A stretch of 64,000 bases of DNA from Cafeteria roenbergensis (taxonomy: Eukaryota > Sar > Bigyra > Bicosoecida > Cafeteriaceae): assembly GCA_008330645.1 (NCBI GenBank), contig VLTN01000005.1, positions 620,001 through 684,000 on the forward strand, given 5' to 3'. Positions 40,118 to 50,003 of the stretch are shown one piece after another. A model generated the notes under the pieces. The model was given only the letters and a program-made list of their open reading frames with translations. It made no database searches and was not told the DNA's origin. Within the stretch, counting starts at the first letter, position 1, and every line of letters starts with the position of its first letter. Position numbers and translations under genes: made by a program.

Positions 40118-40561
40118 TGCTGTGGTGCCCCCCGTCAGCAGCAGCGTGACCGACCCCTGCAACTCGACTTCTCGCTGCAGCGCGCCCCGTACCCCGCAAT
40201 CAACGCCACACGCGAGCCCAGTTCAGGGGCAGGAACTTGACGGCGCTGGCCCGCGCGGTGTGCAGCTTGTGCAGGACATGGCGGCAGCACAGTGACAGGG
40301 TGGGAACCAGACAAAGCCAGCGCACCCCCCGCAAACAAACGATTTGCTTGCGCCAGTTCAGTTCGATGGCTGCGGGCGCGCGCCCTCGGGATTCACCAGT
40401 TGTGTGCGCGTGGACTGGTCAGGGTGTGTGTTGGTGACGCGGCGGGAGGGCGCAGCGAGTGAGCGGCGATGCGCAGCCCGCAGCGACAGAGGGCATTGAG
40501 CATACGACGACTCGGGGAACGGGTGCAAAGCACAGCTCGCGCAGGACGTGCTGCAGCGTGC
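40118..40561. other. Convergent intergenic region
   Basis: 3' flanks of the fusion gene and the HAD-family gene. Slightly lower GC, no gene or repeat. Confidence 0.4.
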
Positions 40562-42275
40562 TCAGGCCTGAGCGGCAGTGGTGCCCGGTCCGGCAGCGGC
40601 GGCGGCGGCAGCCTTTGCAAACGCAGCAGCCGCGCGCTCCTTTGAGGCGCTGCGCAGCGCGTCGGCCTCGACGGCGAGAGCGCGCTCCCTTGCAGCAGCG
40701 TCCTCAAGCAACTTGGGCGTGCGGCGCACCTTGACGGTGAGTCGCGGCATGCGACCGGTCGACGCGTTGTAGCCGGCGTCCAGGCCGGACGACGTCTTGA
40801 CCTCCTCGACAAGGCCCTCGTGCTTGAGCCCGGCAACCAGGGCGAGGAGCGGGGTGATGGACACGCCCACCGCCGTCACGTCGAGGGCGGGCTGGCGCAT
40901 GAGCGTGGCCTCGGCGCGCGCGCGCATGGCGGCGGCCTCCTCCGCGCCGCCGCGGACCCACAGGGAGGGCACGTCCGCGAGCTCGCCCGAGGGCGTGATG
41001 CGCTGGAGGACGGGCTTGACGAGCCGCCAGTCCGGGCAAGGGAACACGTTGGGCATGTCGGTGAGGAGTGTGTTGTCGGCGGCGGCGGCGGCGGCGGCGG
41101 CGCCTGCGCCCGCTGACTCGGGGGCGGACCCCATCGAGGGGCGGTTCCACGAGTAATCGCCGAAGAGAATGACGCACTTGAGACCAGCGCGGGCGCACTC
41201 CAGCGCGTGGTGGCGAGAGTCGTCGATGAGAGCGACGGCGCCGATCTCCTTGCAGATCTCGGCCTTGCTGCGCGCGGGGCTGCCGTCCCGGGCGTAGTGG
41301 TTGCCAAAGTGCACCGACTCGAAGATGCCGGGGAACTGGCGCTCGAGCCAGCTGCGGGTGGCGCCCTCAACGGCCGCCTGCCGGCTCGTCACCACGGCGA
41401 AGCGGAAGCGAGGCGCAAGGCTGCTCAGCGTCTCGTTGGCGGCCGCCACGGGGCTGCGTCAAATTGTTGAAGGAAGAGGGGAGGGGGAAGAGAAGCGGGG
41501 CAGGGCGGGAGCGAGGTGGTGCAGAGTCGCGGGGCGGCAGCCCAGTCCCGCGAGCTCGCCTCAGTGCGGCCGCTCCGCGCTCCGCCGGGCGACGGGCCCC
41601 ACGCTCACGTGATGGATGCAAACTCCTCGGAGCCGAGGAACTCGCTGACGCGCTCCACAGCCTGCGAAATCGGCAGGTGCGCAATTGGCGGGCGCTTGCG
41701 GTCAGCTCAGCAGCGCAGCACCCAACAGCGACGCTCCAGCCCCCGGGAGCCAGGCCCCCCGGTGGGCTGTGTGTGATACTTGGCCCACCCGGCCCGCTGC
41801 GCCGGCGCGCTTCTCACCACAGCGTCCGAGCAGCCCCAAACATCCGAAAAGTGATAGCTGAAATAGTCGGCCTCGCGGTAGGACGTCCCAAACCTGGCGT
41901 TGTGGAACTTGTTGAGAGCACGCACGAACCATCCCTGCGTAAATCTCGGGGTGTGGGCGTGAGGCAGCGCGCTGGTGCCGTGAGTGAGCCTGCCTGGCAG
42001 CGAACGACCAAGGGAGGCGGCTGCAAACTGCCTGCCCCGAGGCGGCCAGCCGACAGGAGCCCGGGCCCGGGAGGCGAACGCGGCCGTTCTGCGCGCGCTG
42101 CGACTTCGGCGTCGGCCGTCTTCCAAGCACCGGGGCTCGAGGGCCACGGGGCGCGTGGGGGCGGGGAGCCCTGCTCGCTGGCTTGCAGCGCAAAGGGGCG
42201 GCTCCTCCCCGGGCTCACAAGCACCTCATCCAGGTCCACGGCGATCAGTGGCTTGTCAGTCGGGGACGTGGCCAT
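40562..42275 (-). CDS. HAD-superfamily hydrolase-like protein, 372 aa
   Basis: Four exons: 42275-42219, 41934-41818, 41661-41609 and 41453-40562. Introns are 284, 156 and 155 bases, donors GTGAGC, GTGAGA and GTGAGC. Spliced, it reads PLIAVDLDEVLGWFVRALNK, with the DxD nucleophile pair at Asp14/Asp16. FSYHFSDVWGCSDAV, a cap-like helix (AVERVSEFLGSEEFA) and FAVVTSRQAAVEGATRSWLE with the motif II Thr/Ser follow, then FESVHFGNHYA and VALIDDSRHHALECA with the acidic motif IV. The same order appears in plant and algal HAD proteins of unknown substrate related to 5'-nucleotidases. After about residue 190 an extension of some 180 residues, absent from the relatives I know, includes DWRLVKPVLQRITPSGELAD and an Ala-rich C-terminal helix. 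A phosphatase is likely; the substrate is unknown. Confidence 0.85.
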
Positions 42276-42590
42276 TCTTGCGATCCCTTCCTGCGGTGTG
42301 CCGCCGGGCCGGCCAGCTGGCCCGGCTCCCGCGCCCAGATCGCGGCGCGAGCGGCTTGCTGCAGTATTTTGGCCTGCCAGTCTTCGGCAGAGCCCAGGAT
42401 TGCGGAGCGTGCCAAGTGCGTGGCCGCCGGTTTGCGGCCGGCGCTGCCGGTGCGTGCGAGGCAGGCGCTCGCACAGGCTTGCCCCGAGCGCCAAGGCGGG
42501 TCGGCCTTGGTCAAGCGGCGGCTGCCCGCCAACAAGACAGCACGCACAACAACAAGCACACTCGCATGACCAGTCACAAGCGACCCTGCG
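42276..42590. other. Intergenic, promoter of the HAD gene
   Basis: 5' flank of the HAD gene and 3' flank of the pseudokinesin gene, same strand. No feature beyond short repeats of CAACAA near 42545. Confidence 0.35.
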
Positions 42591-45500
42591 TCACTCGCAG
42601 CCGGAGAGCAGGTCATGGGCAGCCCGCATGGCCAGCAGTCGGCGCACCGACAGCTGCGCGGACCACGGCACCCCTTCACCACCGGGCGCTGCGCGGCCTT
42701 GCGCCGGCTGCGGGTCCTGGGTGCGGGCGGCGCTGCGACGGACCGGAATCCGAGACGCCGGGAGCGAGCCGGGAGGCGGCCGGCTCGCCCTGAGGCTGTC
42801 CGGGCTGCCACCCCGAGGAAGCGGCGACGCCCCACTGGCTGCCCTGGCCGGTCCGTCCCGCATCGCAGGGACGCTTCGGGAGCCTCGCGACGGCGTTGCC
42901 GGGGACGCCTTGGTCGGCCGCCAGTGGGCAGCGTCTGACGCAGGGGCAGGGGACTGTGCCGCTCCCGGTCCGGCGCCGTGACGCACGCGGCCTGCTCCCG
43001 CCTCTTGCGCCGTGGACGCCCCCGCTGTGCCACCGTCATGTCCTCCGACGTTGCCGGCGGCCGCCGTGGGGTCAACCTGCTCCGCCCCGCCTCCGTCTCC
43101 GAGCGAGTTGCCAGCGCCGCCACGGCCTGCGGGGCCGTCATCGCCAGCGTGTCTCTCCGGGAGGGGCTCTGGCGCCGCGTCCCGCTCCAGCGAGTCCTCA
43201 CGAGAGATGCCGGCGTGAAAGAGCGATGGCGGCCGCGTGACGGGCCGCCGCGTCATGCCCCGGCCGCCGCCGCCATCGTAGCGGTTGGCGCAAGCCATAG
43301 GCGCTGCCGGCGGGAGCGGCGGGGCAGCAGGGCGGGAGGCGACTCGCTGGCCTGGCAGCCGTCCAGCCCACCGGTCCAGCCCGAAGCCAGCCACGGGCAG
43401 GTCGAGCCACCGCGATCCTGCGACTGACCAGCCGCCCGTTTCGGGGGCTGGAGGGACCAGCCCCGCCCAGTCGCGGTCCGCCGCCACGCTCGGAGGCGGG
43501 TGAGCGGATGGCTGGCCGCCGGCGTCCTCCCCCCCAGACTCCAGCGCAAACCTGCTGAGCGACGCTTCTTCAACGTGCCGGAGGCGCCGGAAGATGTCAG
43601 CTGACAGCACGTCGCTGGCAGAGCTACCTCGCCACGCCGCATCACCGACATCCGCGAGCCGCGCGGACGCATCGCCGCCGCCGCCGCTGCCGCTGCCGCT
43701 GCCGCTGCCGCTGCCGCTGCCGCTGCCGCTGCCGCTGCCGCTGCCGCTGCCGCTGCCGCTGCCGCTGCCGCTGCCGCTGCCGCTGCCGCTGCCGCTGCCG
43801 CTGCCGCTGTCGCTGCCGCTGCCGCTGCCGCCGGCCTCCTCCGTGGCATCGTCGCCTTCCTGTGACTGGCGCAGCGGCCACGGCTCCTCCCTGGAGCGAA
43901 GGCTCGCTGCCAGCCGCGCTCTGGCCGCCGCTGCCCCCAGCGTCTCTTGGAAGGCGCTGCTCCGGCCGACGGCCCAGCCACTGGACGCACTGTTGGCAGC
44001 GGCACGAGGAGCACCTGCGGCGGCGCGTCCAACGCCGCAGCCGCTGCCAACGCCACTGCCGCCTCCGCCAGCACCCCCGCCATCGCCACGCACTGCCCCT
44101 CTTGCGCCCCCGCCCCCGCCCCCCCCGACGCCTCGGGAAGCTGCTGCTATCTCCGTCCAGGGAACGAATCGCGAGCCGGCGCCGGCTGGCCCCTCCCCCG
44201 CGCACTGGGCGATGCCGCTGCACCCCACAGGGCCGCCGCCCATTCGCGCAACGTACTTTTGCGCCTCTGCCGGAGACTCGGCGACCGGCGCAGTATAGCT
44301 CGAGGCAGCCCCTTCAAACGGCCGCGCTGACGGGCCCCCGGCCGCCTCCCAGGGGGCCGGCAAGCCCCACGAGCCGGGGAACCCGTCGCGGCAACGGGCT
44401 GCCCCGTCACGGCACGCCGCGCTCGCCGTGCCGCCCTCGCGACGGCCGGGCTCGCGAGGCGCAGGACCCGTTCGCTCCCCGTCACCCGACGGCCGGGGCC
44501 ACTCCGCGCCGCCCGGCTCCGCCCCCGCCCCGCCAAGCTCCGCTCCTGCCCCGCCAAACTCCGCCCCCGCCCCGGCAAGCTCCGCCCCCGCCCCGCCAAG
44601 CTCCGCTTCTGCCGCTGCGACCGCGGCCTCTCCCCATTCGGCATCCAGCGAGGGGTCGGCGCCCGTCAGCAGCGACCGCTGCAGGCGCAGCCGCATCGCC
44701 CGCATGCCGCGCAGCCACTCGTCGCCGCCATCGTCCTCAGTTGCGCCACCAGCAGCGCCGTAGGCGGCGTCCTCGGTGTCATCAGCGGCGGCATGCTCGC
44801 GCCAAAGGCTGCCGCGCAGCGCCCAGTGCGCCTGCGAGGCGGCTGGGACATCGTCCATCGCGCCGCCGGCACCCTCGCTCCCGTCAGCGCCCCCAGCAGC
44901 AGCAGCAGCAGCTTCCGCATCAGGCTCCGCGTCGAGTTCCGCGCCAAAGTCCGCGCCAAGGTCCGCGCCAAAGTCCGCCTCCGCTCCTCTGCGCAACCTC
45001 GCGGCCCGGCTTGCCCCCGCCCCGTCCTCGCCATCCTCACAGTCTGCGCTCGCAAACCGTCCATCGCCAGGCAGCGGCGCGCCTGCCCCCGCGCCCTGCT
45101 GCCCGCTGCGGCTCTGCCGACTGAGCCCCATCGCGAGCAAGGACCAGGGGAGCACTGGCCCCAGCGCCTCCGCCTCGGCCGCCTCCCAGCCCCCTCCCCG
45201 AAGGCATCGGCTGAAGTCGGCAGGCACGCTGGCGGGGGCGATGCTCTGCGCTCTCTGGGCCCCCCTCAGGACCTCACAGGGCCCCAGAAGCGACGCGGCA
45301 AAACTTGGGACCGAAACCACGAGCCACGTCTTGGCTCTGCCGCACAACACTGGGGCCAGCAGCGACGTCAGCGCACAACGGTGGGTCCGCTGCCGGAGAG
45401 AGCGGCGAACGCCGCTGCCTGCCGCCTCAGAGAGCGCGCCCGCCGCCACTGCGCTCCCCCCCGGCACATCGGAACTGGCAGAGCCGTGCGTGTCGCCGCT

Positions 45501-47099
45501 GTCGCTTCCGGCGGACTCGTCACTGCTGGCAGAGCTGTCGCTCGGCGAGGCCGCAGAGCCAGTGGGCGACCGTGCAGAGCCGTGCGCACCGGCACGGGGC
45601 CGTGCCGCGCCCGCGCGGGCCGCGTCGCTCAGCAGTCCAGAGAGCCGGTGAGCGTCGGCGGCAGCAGCGGCATCCCAGCGCGCAGACACCGCGGCAGCCG
45701 ACCAGCCATGCTCGGCGCCGGCTGCGTCGGCAGAATGCGAGGCCGACGGGCCCGCGCCGCCTCCACGCCCGGCGCCCGTCGCGGCGGCGCCGCCTCCACG
45801 CCCGGCGCCCATCGCGGCGGCGGCGCCTGCCCCGGCGTTGCCGACGTCCCCGCCGGCGCAAGCGAGCCTCCCGGCGGCCAACGCTCGCTCCCCAGCCGCC
45901 GCCGCCGTCGCCGCCGCCGCCGCCGGCCTCCCCGCCCTGGGCGCTGGGGAGCCCTCTGCCACCACCCACACGCACCCACACCGCCCCGTCTCGCGATCCA
46001 TCGCTCGCAGCAGCACGGCCAGGTGCCAGCGCCGGCTGCTGGCATGCCCACCGGATCCGCCCGTGCCCGGCACCGCGTCAGCTGACCGCGACAGGGCGGC
46101 CCCGAGAGCGGCGCTCGCCTCAGCGTCGCTCCGAACCTGTACGCTCTCCATTGCGAAGGGGGACCTGTCGGGGGCCCGCGGCCGCCGCCCTGTCCCTGGG
46201 GCCCCTGCGCTGCTTGTGCCACTCTTGGCCGGCCCCTGCGCTGATGCGCCCGAATAGACTTCCAGATCCACCACGCGCCTGCCCGGCGCAGCAGCGGTTC
46301 GCACGCTGCGATGCCCGTCGACGTCGGCGCTCCGCCAGTCCCCGGCGTCGCTCGGGTGCACCCCTGACCGAGCAGCAGCGCCAGCTCCGCCCGCAGGCCC
46401 TGATGCAGCAGCAGCACCAGCCGCGCCAGCGGCAGCCGCGCGCAGCAGGCCGGGGTGGCGCGGGGGCTGCCCCACGGCAGCCAGCCGCACCAGGTCGCGC
46501 CGCCGCGCTCCCAGCATCTCGACGCAGGCCAGCGACAGGGACCACCGCCGAACGGGGGCGGCGCCGCGGGAGGAGCGCTCCGCGTCGTGCAGCGTGCCGC
46601 CCACGCGCGACGCCAGCAGCTGGAACAAGGACCGGAACAATCCCGGAAAAGTTCCCGGGGCAGCGAGCAGCGGCCACGCCCCGAGGCCGCCACGACCGCC
46701 CCGCACCAGCAGCAGCGCCGCGCGGCCCTCCGCGCACCAGTCCACGGCCTCGCCGGCCAGGGTGTGGGCCGCCACAATGTCGCCCCGCGGGGACGGCAGA
46801 GCCAGGGCGCACCGGTAGAGCCGCGCCTGCCGCCACTCGCCCTGCCTCACGCTCAGGCTCCGGCCGTGGGAGACGCTCCCGCCGTCGCAAAGCTCCCGGA
46901 GCTCCACGGAGCACCCGTCGGGGCGCACCCTCGCGGCGCAGGCACCCCGTCGCGCCCGCAGCTCGGCCTCGCGGTCCGGCAGCTCGACCACCCTGCACAC
47001 CGCCTCCAGGGCCGCAGGCCGCACCGCGGAATCGGCCTCGTCAAAGTAATCGCTGCGCCTCCCTGACGGTGGGGCGAGTGTCCCTGCCGCCTGCATCAT
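42591..47099 (-). CDS. Degenerate kinesin-like protein (pseudokinesin) with long disordered tail, 1502 aa
   Basis: Single exon, start at the ATG pair 47099/47096. The first 620 residues follow the kinesin motor plan. Residues about 105-140 mimic the P-loop strand (EAVDWCAEGRAALLLVRGGR), and GTFPGLFRSLFQLLASR matches the GIIPR/IF block. RRWSLSLACVEMLGARRRDL matches the YLEIYNE strand. HASSRRWHLAVLL near 351 matches switch I SSRSH, followed by VWVVAEGSP in the DLAGSE position. HRCALTSLLAPVLCGRAKTW and VVSVPSFAAS, then VLRGAQRAQSI near 570-618, match SKLTRLLQDSLGGNSKT through AERAKNI. The GxxxxGKT nucleotide loop and the switch II Asp/Gly are missing, so ATP-driven motility is unlikely. Ala/Gly/Ser-rich insertions and an 880-residue disordered tail follow, with a Ser-Gly dipeptide run. 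No coiled coil is evident. A scaffold or microtubule-binding role is inferred. Confidence 0.68.
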   Translation of the reverse strand: MMQAAGTLAPPSGRRSDYFDEADSAVRPAALEAVCRVVELPDREAELRARRGACAARVRPDGCSVELRELCDGGSVSHGRSLSVRQGEWRQARLYRCALALPSPRGDIVAAHTLAGEAVDWCAEGRAALLLVRGGRGGLGAWPLLAAPGTFPGLFRSLFQLLASRVGGTLHDAERSSRGAAPVRRWSLSLACVEMLGARRRDLVRLAAVGQPPRHPGLLRAAAAGAAGAAAASGPAGGAGAAARSGVHPSDAGDWRSADVDGHRSVRTAAAPGRRVVDLEVYSGASAQGPAKSGTSSAGAPGTGRRPRAPDRSPFAMESVQVRSDAEASAALGAALSRSADAVPGTGGSGGHASSRRWHLAVLLRAMDRETGRCGCVWVVAEGSPAPRAGRPAAAAATAAAAGERALAAGRLACAGGDVGNAGAGAAAAMGAGRGGGAAATGAGRGGGAGPSASHSADAAGAEHGWSAAAVSARWDAAAAADAHRLSGLLSDAARAGAARPRAGAHGSARSPTGSAASPSDSSASSDESAGSDSGDTHGSASSDVPGGSAVAAGALSEAAGSGVRRSLRQRTHRCALTSLLAPVLCGRAKTWLVVSVPSFAASLLGPCEVLRGAQRAQSIAPASVPADFSRCLRGGGWEAAEAEALGPVLPWSLLAMGLSRQSRSGQQGAGAGAPLPGDGRFASADCEDGEDGAGASRAARLRRGAEADFGADLGADFGAELDAEPDAEAAAAAAGGADGSEGAGGAMDDVPAASQAHWALRGSLWREHAAADDTEDAAYGAAGGATEDDGGDEWLRGMRAMRLRLQRSLLTGADPSLDAEWGEAAVAAAEAELGGAGAELAGAGAEFGGAGAELGGAGAEPGGAEWPRPSGDGERTGPAPREPGRREGGTASAACRDGAARCRDGFPGSWGLPAPWEAAGGPSARPFEGAASSYTAPVAESPAEAQKYVARMGGGPVGCSGIAQCAGEGPAGAGSRFVPWTEIAAASRGVGGGGGGGARGAVRGDGGGAGGGGSGVGSGCGVGRAAAGAPRAAANSASSGWAVGRSSAFQETLGAAAARARLAASLRSREEPWPLRQSQEGDDATEEAGGSGSGSDSGSGSGSGSGSGSGSGSGSGSGSGSGSGSGSGSGSGSGSGSGGGGDASARLADVGDAAWRGSSASDVLSADIFRRLRHVEEASLSRFALESGGEDAGGQPSAHPPPSVAADRDWAGLVPPAPETGGWSVAGSRWLDLPVAGFGLDRWAGRLPGQRVASRPAAPPLPPAAPMACANRYDGGGGRGMTRRPVTRPPSLFHAGISREDSLERDAAPEPLPERHAGDDGPAGRGGAGNSLGDGGGAEQVDPTAAAGNVGGHDGGTAGASTAQEAGAGRVRHGAGPGAAQSPAPASDAAHWRPTKASPATPSRGSRSVPAMRDGPARAASGASPLPRGGSPDSLRASRPPPGSLPASRIPVRRSAARTQDPQPAQGRAAPGGEGVPWSAQLSVRRLLAMRAAHDLLSGCE
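43683..43832. repeat. Hexanucleotide (CCGCTG)n microsatellite coding Ser-Gly repeats
   Basis: Roughly 24 copies of CCGCTG with two single-base interruptions, inside the pseudokinesin coding region. Each unit encodes one Ser-Gly pair on the minus strand, so copy-number change keeps the frame. Confidence 0.9.
44511..44610. repeat. Imperfect 24-30 bp tandem repeats in the pseudokinesin gene
   Basis: Repeated GCCCCGCCAAGCTCCGC-type units on the plus strand encode successive GGAGAELGGAGAE-like peptides. Several near-identical copies lie head to tail, interrupted by single changes. Limits are approximate. Confidence 0.6.
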
Positions 47100-47421
47100 T
47101 GTGCCCTGGGAGCCCGCGGTTGCTGGCTTGCTGGGGCGAGCGCTTGCTGCTGGGGCAGCAGCCGCGGGGTGCGGGCGCGCACAGCCCGGCCCCGCCCGGT
47201 GCACTGCTGCGACGCGAATGGCCCTCGGACCGGGGAGCCGCGCAAGGCGCCCAGTCCCGCGCGCTGCGGCGGGGCAGTGGTGGTCCCCGTCCGCAAACGG
47301 CCGGCCCCGGCAGAGCAGCGCGCCGCCCCGCCCCGTCAGATTGTCGTGCTCTTTCTCGCGGCGCGGCAGGCTGCCCGCGAGGAAGCAGGCACTTCGGCTC
47401 GCGCTCGCCACACGCCGTGCC
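47100..47421. promoter_or_regulatory. Divergent promoter region, pseudokinesin and FMC1-like gene
   Basis: 322 bases between oppositely directed start codons. Open frames cross it on both strands, but the peptides are low-complexity and unlike either protein. No element identified. Confidence 0.45.
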
Positions 47422-47904
47422 ATGCCCGCTTCTCTCAGTGCCCGCGGCCGTCAGCGCGCGCGCGTCATGGTCCGCAAGCTGATGCGCCAGGCCCGTCGCG
47501 TGGACTGCGCGGAGACGCCCAAGCCGTGGATGGCGGCCATCGCGGAGAGCGCACGCGCCACCGCGGCGGAGGCCACAACCAAGGCCGAGCTGCGCAGTGC
47601 GATGGCGGGCGCGGCCGACGTCTTGGCGTGCTTCACAGCCGTGCAGGAGCAGTCGAAGCTGCTGGAACGCTACCACGGCGGCGATGTCGACAGCAAGGAC
47701 TACCGCGCGCGCGCTGCCGCCCGGGTCGGCCTGGCAGTGCCGGAGGGCGTCCCACTGGGTGCCCGGGACCTTGGCTCCAAGTACGACATCTCAGGCGCCA
47801 CGATCAAGGCCGAGGGCGTCGAAGGCATGAAGCAGGAGCTGTACGCCGGCCGCAGGGCCAAGAGCCCCCGCCCCGCCGCCGACCTGGACGAGATGCGCCC
47901 GTGA
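47422..47904 (+). CDS. LYR-family FMC1-like mitochondrial complex V assembly factor candidate, 160 aa
   Basis: Single exon, ATG 47422; an in-frame ATG at 47467 (MVRKLMRQARRV) is a good alternative. The segment LMRQARRVDC and the following helices resemble the LYR fold. The strongest match is ADVLACFTAVQEQSKLLERY, then HGGDVDSKDY and VGLAVPEG, which aligns with FMC1 (YLCLLRSIRKHVALHQEFHG, then VGLKLPHQ). FMC1 supports assembly of mitochondrial ATP synthase F1. The C-terminal 50 residues (DLGSKYDISGATIKAEGVEG and a basic/acidic tail) go beyond the family. The Arg-rich N-terminus is compatible with mitochondrial import. The LYR tripeptide itself is not conserved (LMR). Assignment moderate. Confidence 0.7.
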   Translation: MPASLSARGRQRARVMVRKLMRQARRVDCAETPKPWMAAIAESARATAAEATTKAELRSAMAGAADVLACFTAVQEQSKLLERYHGGDVDSKDYRARAAARVGLAVPEGVPLGARDLGSKYDISGATIKAEGVEGMKQELYAGRRAKSPRPAADLDEMRP

Positions 47905-48248
47905 ATGCGTGCTGCGATTCCACCCTCGCCGCCCACCGAGGGCCGCAGGTCGCCGCCCTCGGGCGGCACTGGGGGGCGCAGCTCAGCTCAGCCCAGTGGT
48001 GCGCAGTGCGGTGCGGTGTTGGCGCGCACCGCCGCGTGCTGGCTGGCCTGCGCTCGCGGGTCTGCTTTTGTGAGTGCATGTGCGTGTGTTTGCGTCTTGA
48101 CTAACCAGTGAAACCTGATTGGCGGCCCATAGCAGATCGGGCAGGCCAGCCCGGCCCCCGTCCCGCTTCCCGCCGTTGCGGCGGGCAGAGCTCACGCAGG
48201 CACACTCAAAGCCGCCACACCTCCCTCCCTCTCCCCCGCGCTCGCGCG
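47905..48248. other. Convergent intergenic region
   Basis: 3' flanks of the FMC1-like and OSCP1 genes. Contains short GCAGTGCGGTGCGG and TGTGTGTTTGCG patches near 48000-48090. No gene. Confidence 0.4.
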
Positions 48249-49825
48249 TCACGCCGCCGCCTCGTCGAAGAGGTCGAGGAGGCCGTCCTCCTCCCCCGAT
48301 CCGCCGGCCCCGCCCGCGCCCCCCGCGCCGCTAGCAGTGCCAGCAGCGCCGCCGTCGTCGTCGTCGTCGAAGCCAAGGCTTGTCGCCAGCTCTGCAATGG
48401 TCCGTGCGCCCCCCGCTGCGTCCAAGACGACGACGCCGCCGCTGCCGTCTTCCTCGTCGTCGAGCAGCCCCGCCGTGCCGGCCGCCTCGGCCTCGTCCGG
48501 GAACAGGTTTAGGTCAAGCGTCTCGTCGGCGGCGGGCGAGGCCTGCGCGCCGATGAGAGTGCCGAGCAGTGCCAGGCCGGCCCGGGCCGACTCGGGCGTG
48601 ACGCTTGAATCGGCTGCGGCACCAGCTGAGGCGCGGGCGGGCGTGCCCGGCTGGGACCCGCCCGAGCCGTGAACCGCCGACGCGCCCTTGGACGCGCCGG
48701 CAGCGCCCTTGCCCCGCAGCGCGTGGGGCACCCCCCGTAGCAGCGGGCCAGTTGCCGTGCTGCTGTTGGGCCCCGGCCAAGGCTTGGGCTTGGTTGCGTC
48801 GGCGTCGCTGTCCTTGCGCGACCGCCTGTCCCGCGCGTACATGTTGAGGCCGAGCGGGCACGTCCCAGCGTTGAGAGTGATGTTGCCGGACGCACCGCTG
48901 GCGGCGGCGGCGGGAAAGTCCCGCCGGCCGCCCTCCACCCCTGAGTCCTCCATGTAGGCCACGGTCCCCGGCGGGCTGACGCCCGGCGCCATGGGCCCCA
49001 CAACGCTGATGACGAAGGTCCCGTCGAGGTTCTGCTGCAGCTCCTGCAGGAAGATGGAGACCTTGACCCTGCGATCCTGGAAGAACCGCAGCATCGCCAG
49101 CCGCAGCTGCCACATCTCCCACGCGCCCACCGCGCCGTACTCCGCGTCAACGCGCTTCTTAAAGGCGGCCAGCAGGGCCTGCGCGTCTGGGTCCGGCGTG
49201 ATGGACTGGATGACGGAGAGGTGGTTGCGCGTCACGTCCAGGATCTCCTCGGGACAGCGGCACTGCACCACCTGCTGCTTCACGCCCATGGTCATCAGGT
49301 CGTACAGCTTGTCCATTGAGCTCTTGTTCAGCCGCATGATCGACGAGTGCGCAAGCTGGCTGAAGACCTCGCGGGTTGACGACTCGGTGTACAGCTCGGC
49401 GGGCGCGAACAGCTTGTCCACGAAGTCCTTGTCGAACATGGCCTTCACCACATCGCACAGCACTGCGTGCGGGAACCGAGCGAGCACCACACAGCACGAC
49501 GGGCGGGCTCGCTGAGGCCGTGGCACCCGGCGGGCAGACCGCGAGCGCGGGGCGGCAGGCCGAGGCTCCGCCGGCTCACGCACGCCCCCAAGCACAACTG
49601 CGGGCGGGCCGGAGGCGAGAGGCTCCTCCGCGCCATGCCAGGGGGGCACTCTGCGACCGTCATCGCGCGCCGTCTCGGCCGCGGTCGGGGACGAGCCTGC
49701 TCACCCTTGCTGGCCTTGGACGGGCTGATCGACTGGGCGCGCAGACGCTGCTCCAGAATGTAGATCATCTCGCCCCCCATGTTCGCCACGAGCAGGGGCA
49801 TGGCCATGAGGCGGCCGCGGGCCAT
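48249..49825 (-). CDS. OSCP1: OSCP1 family protein, 444 aa
   Basis: Two exons: 49825-49705 and 49462-48249. The 242-base phase-1 intron (GTGAGC, CGCAG) joins ISPSKASK to VLCDVVKAMFDKDFVDKLF. The protein matches OSCP1/NOR1 along most of its length: VANMGGEMIYILEQRLRAQS, PAELYTESSTREVFSQLAHS, SSIMRLNKSSMDKLYDLMTM, MLRFFQDRRVKVSIFLQELQ and LGLNMYARDR. In animals and flagellates OSCP1 associates with cilia and transport regulation; its biochemical role is not settled. The C-terminus is a Gly/Ser/Ala-rich acidic tail with the late family-like block TLDLNLFPDE. ATG 49825 is the first in-frame start and has a GCCATGG context; ATG 49807 (MAMPLLVANM) is an alternative. It shares a 178-base divergent promoter with PFDN2. 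Confidence 0.93.
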
Positions 49826-50003
49826 GGCAGCAGGGGCAGCCTCGCTCGCCCGGCGGTGCGCGGGGGGGACCACGCGTTCGCCGGCTCGGGCGTTTTCAGT
49901 TTGCTGCGGGCGCAGCGCGGGACTGCTCTGCCGGGCTGGCACGACTTTCGAACCCCGGCGAACGGCGAGCGCCCGGGCAACGCCACAGACCGCCGAGAGA
50001 GCG
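49826..50003. promoter_or_regulatory. Divergent promoter region, OSCP1 and PFDN2
   Basis: 178 bases between oppositely directed start codons. Contains TCGGGCGTTTTCAGTTTGC near 49885-49903 as its least GC-rich part. No proven element. Confidence 0.5.

Noticed and set aside
47100-47423. N-terminal extension of the pseudokinesin to 47423
   Set aside because: The extra 108 residues are low-complexity and the region must contain the divergent promoter; the ATG pair at 47099/47096 is followed by protein-like sequence.
45305-47482. A 725-codon plus-strand frame opposite the pseudokinesin
   Set aside because: Low-complexity Arg/Pro/Ala product, antisense to a frame with kinesin landmarks.
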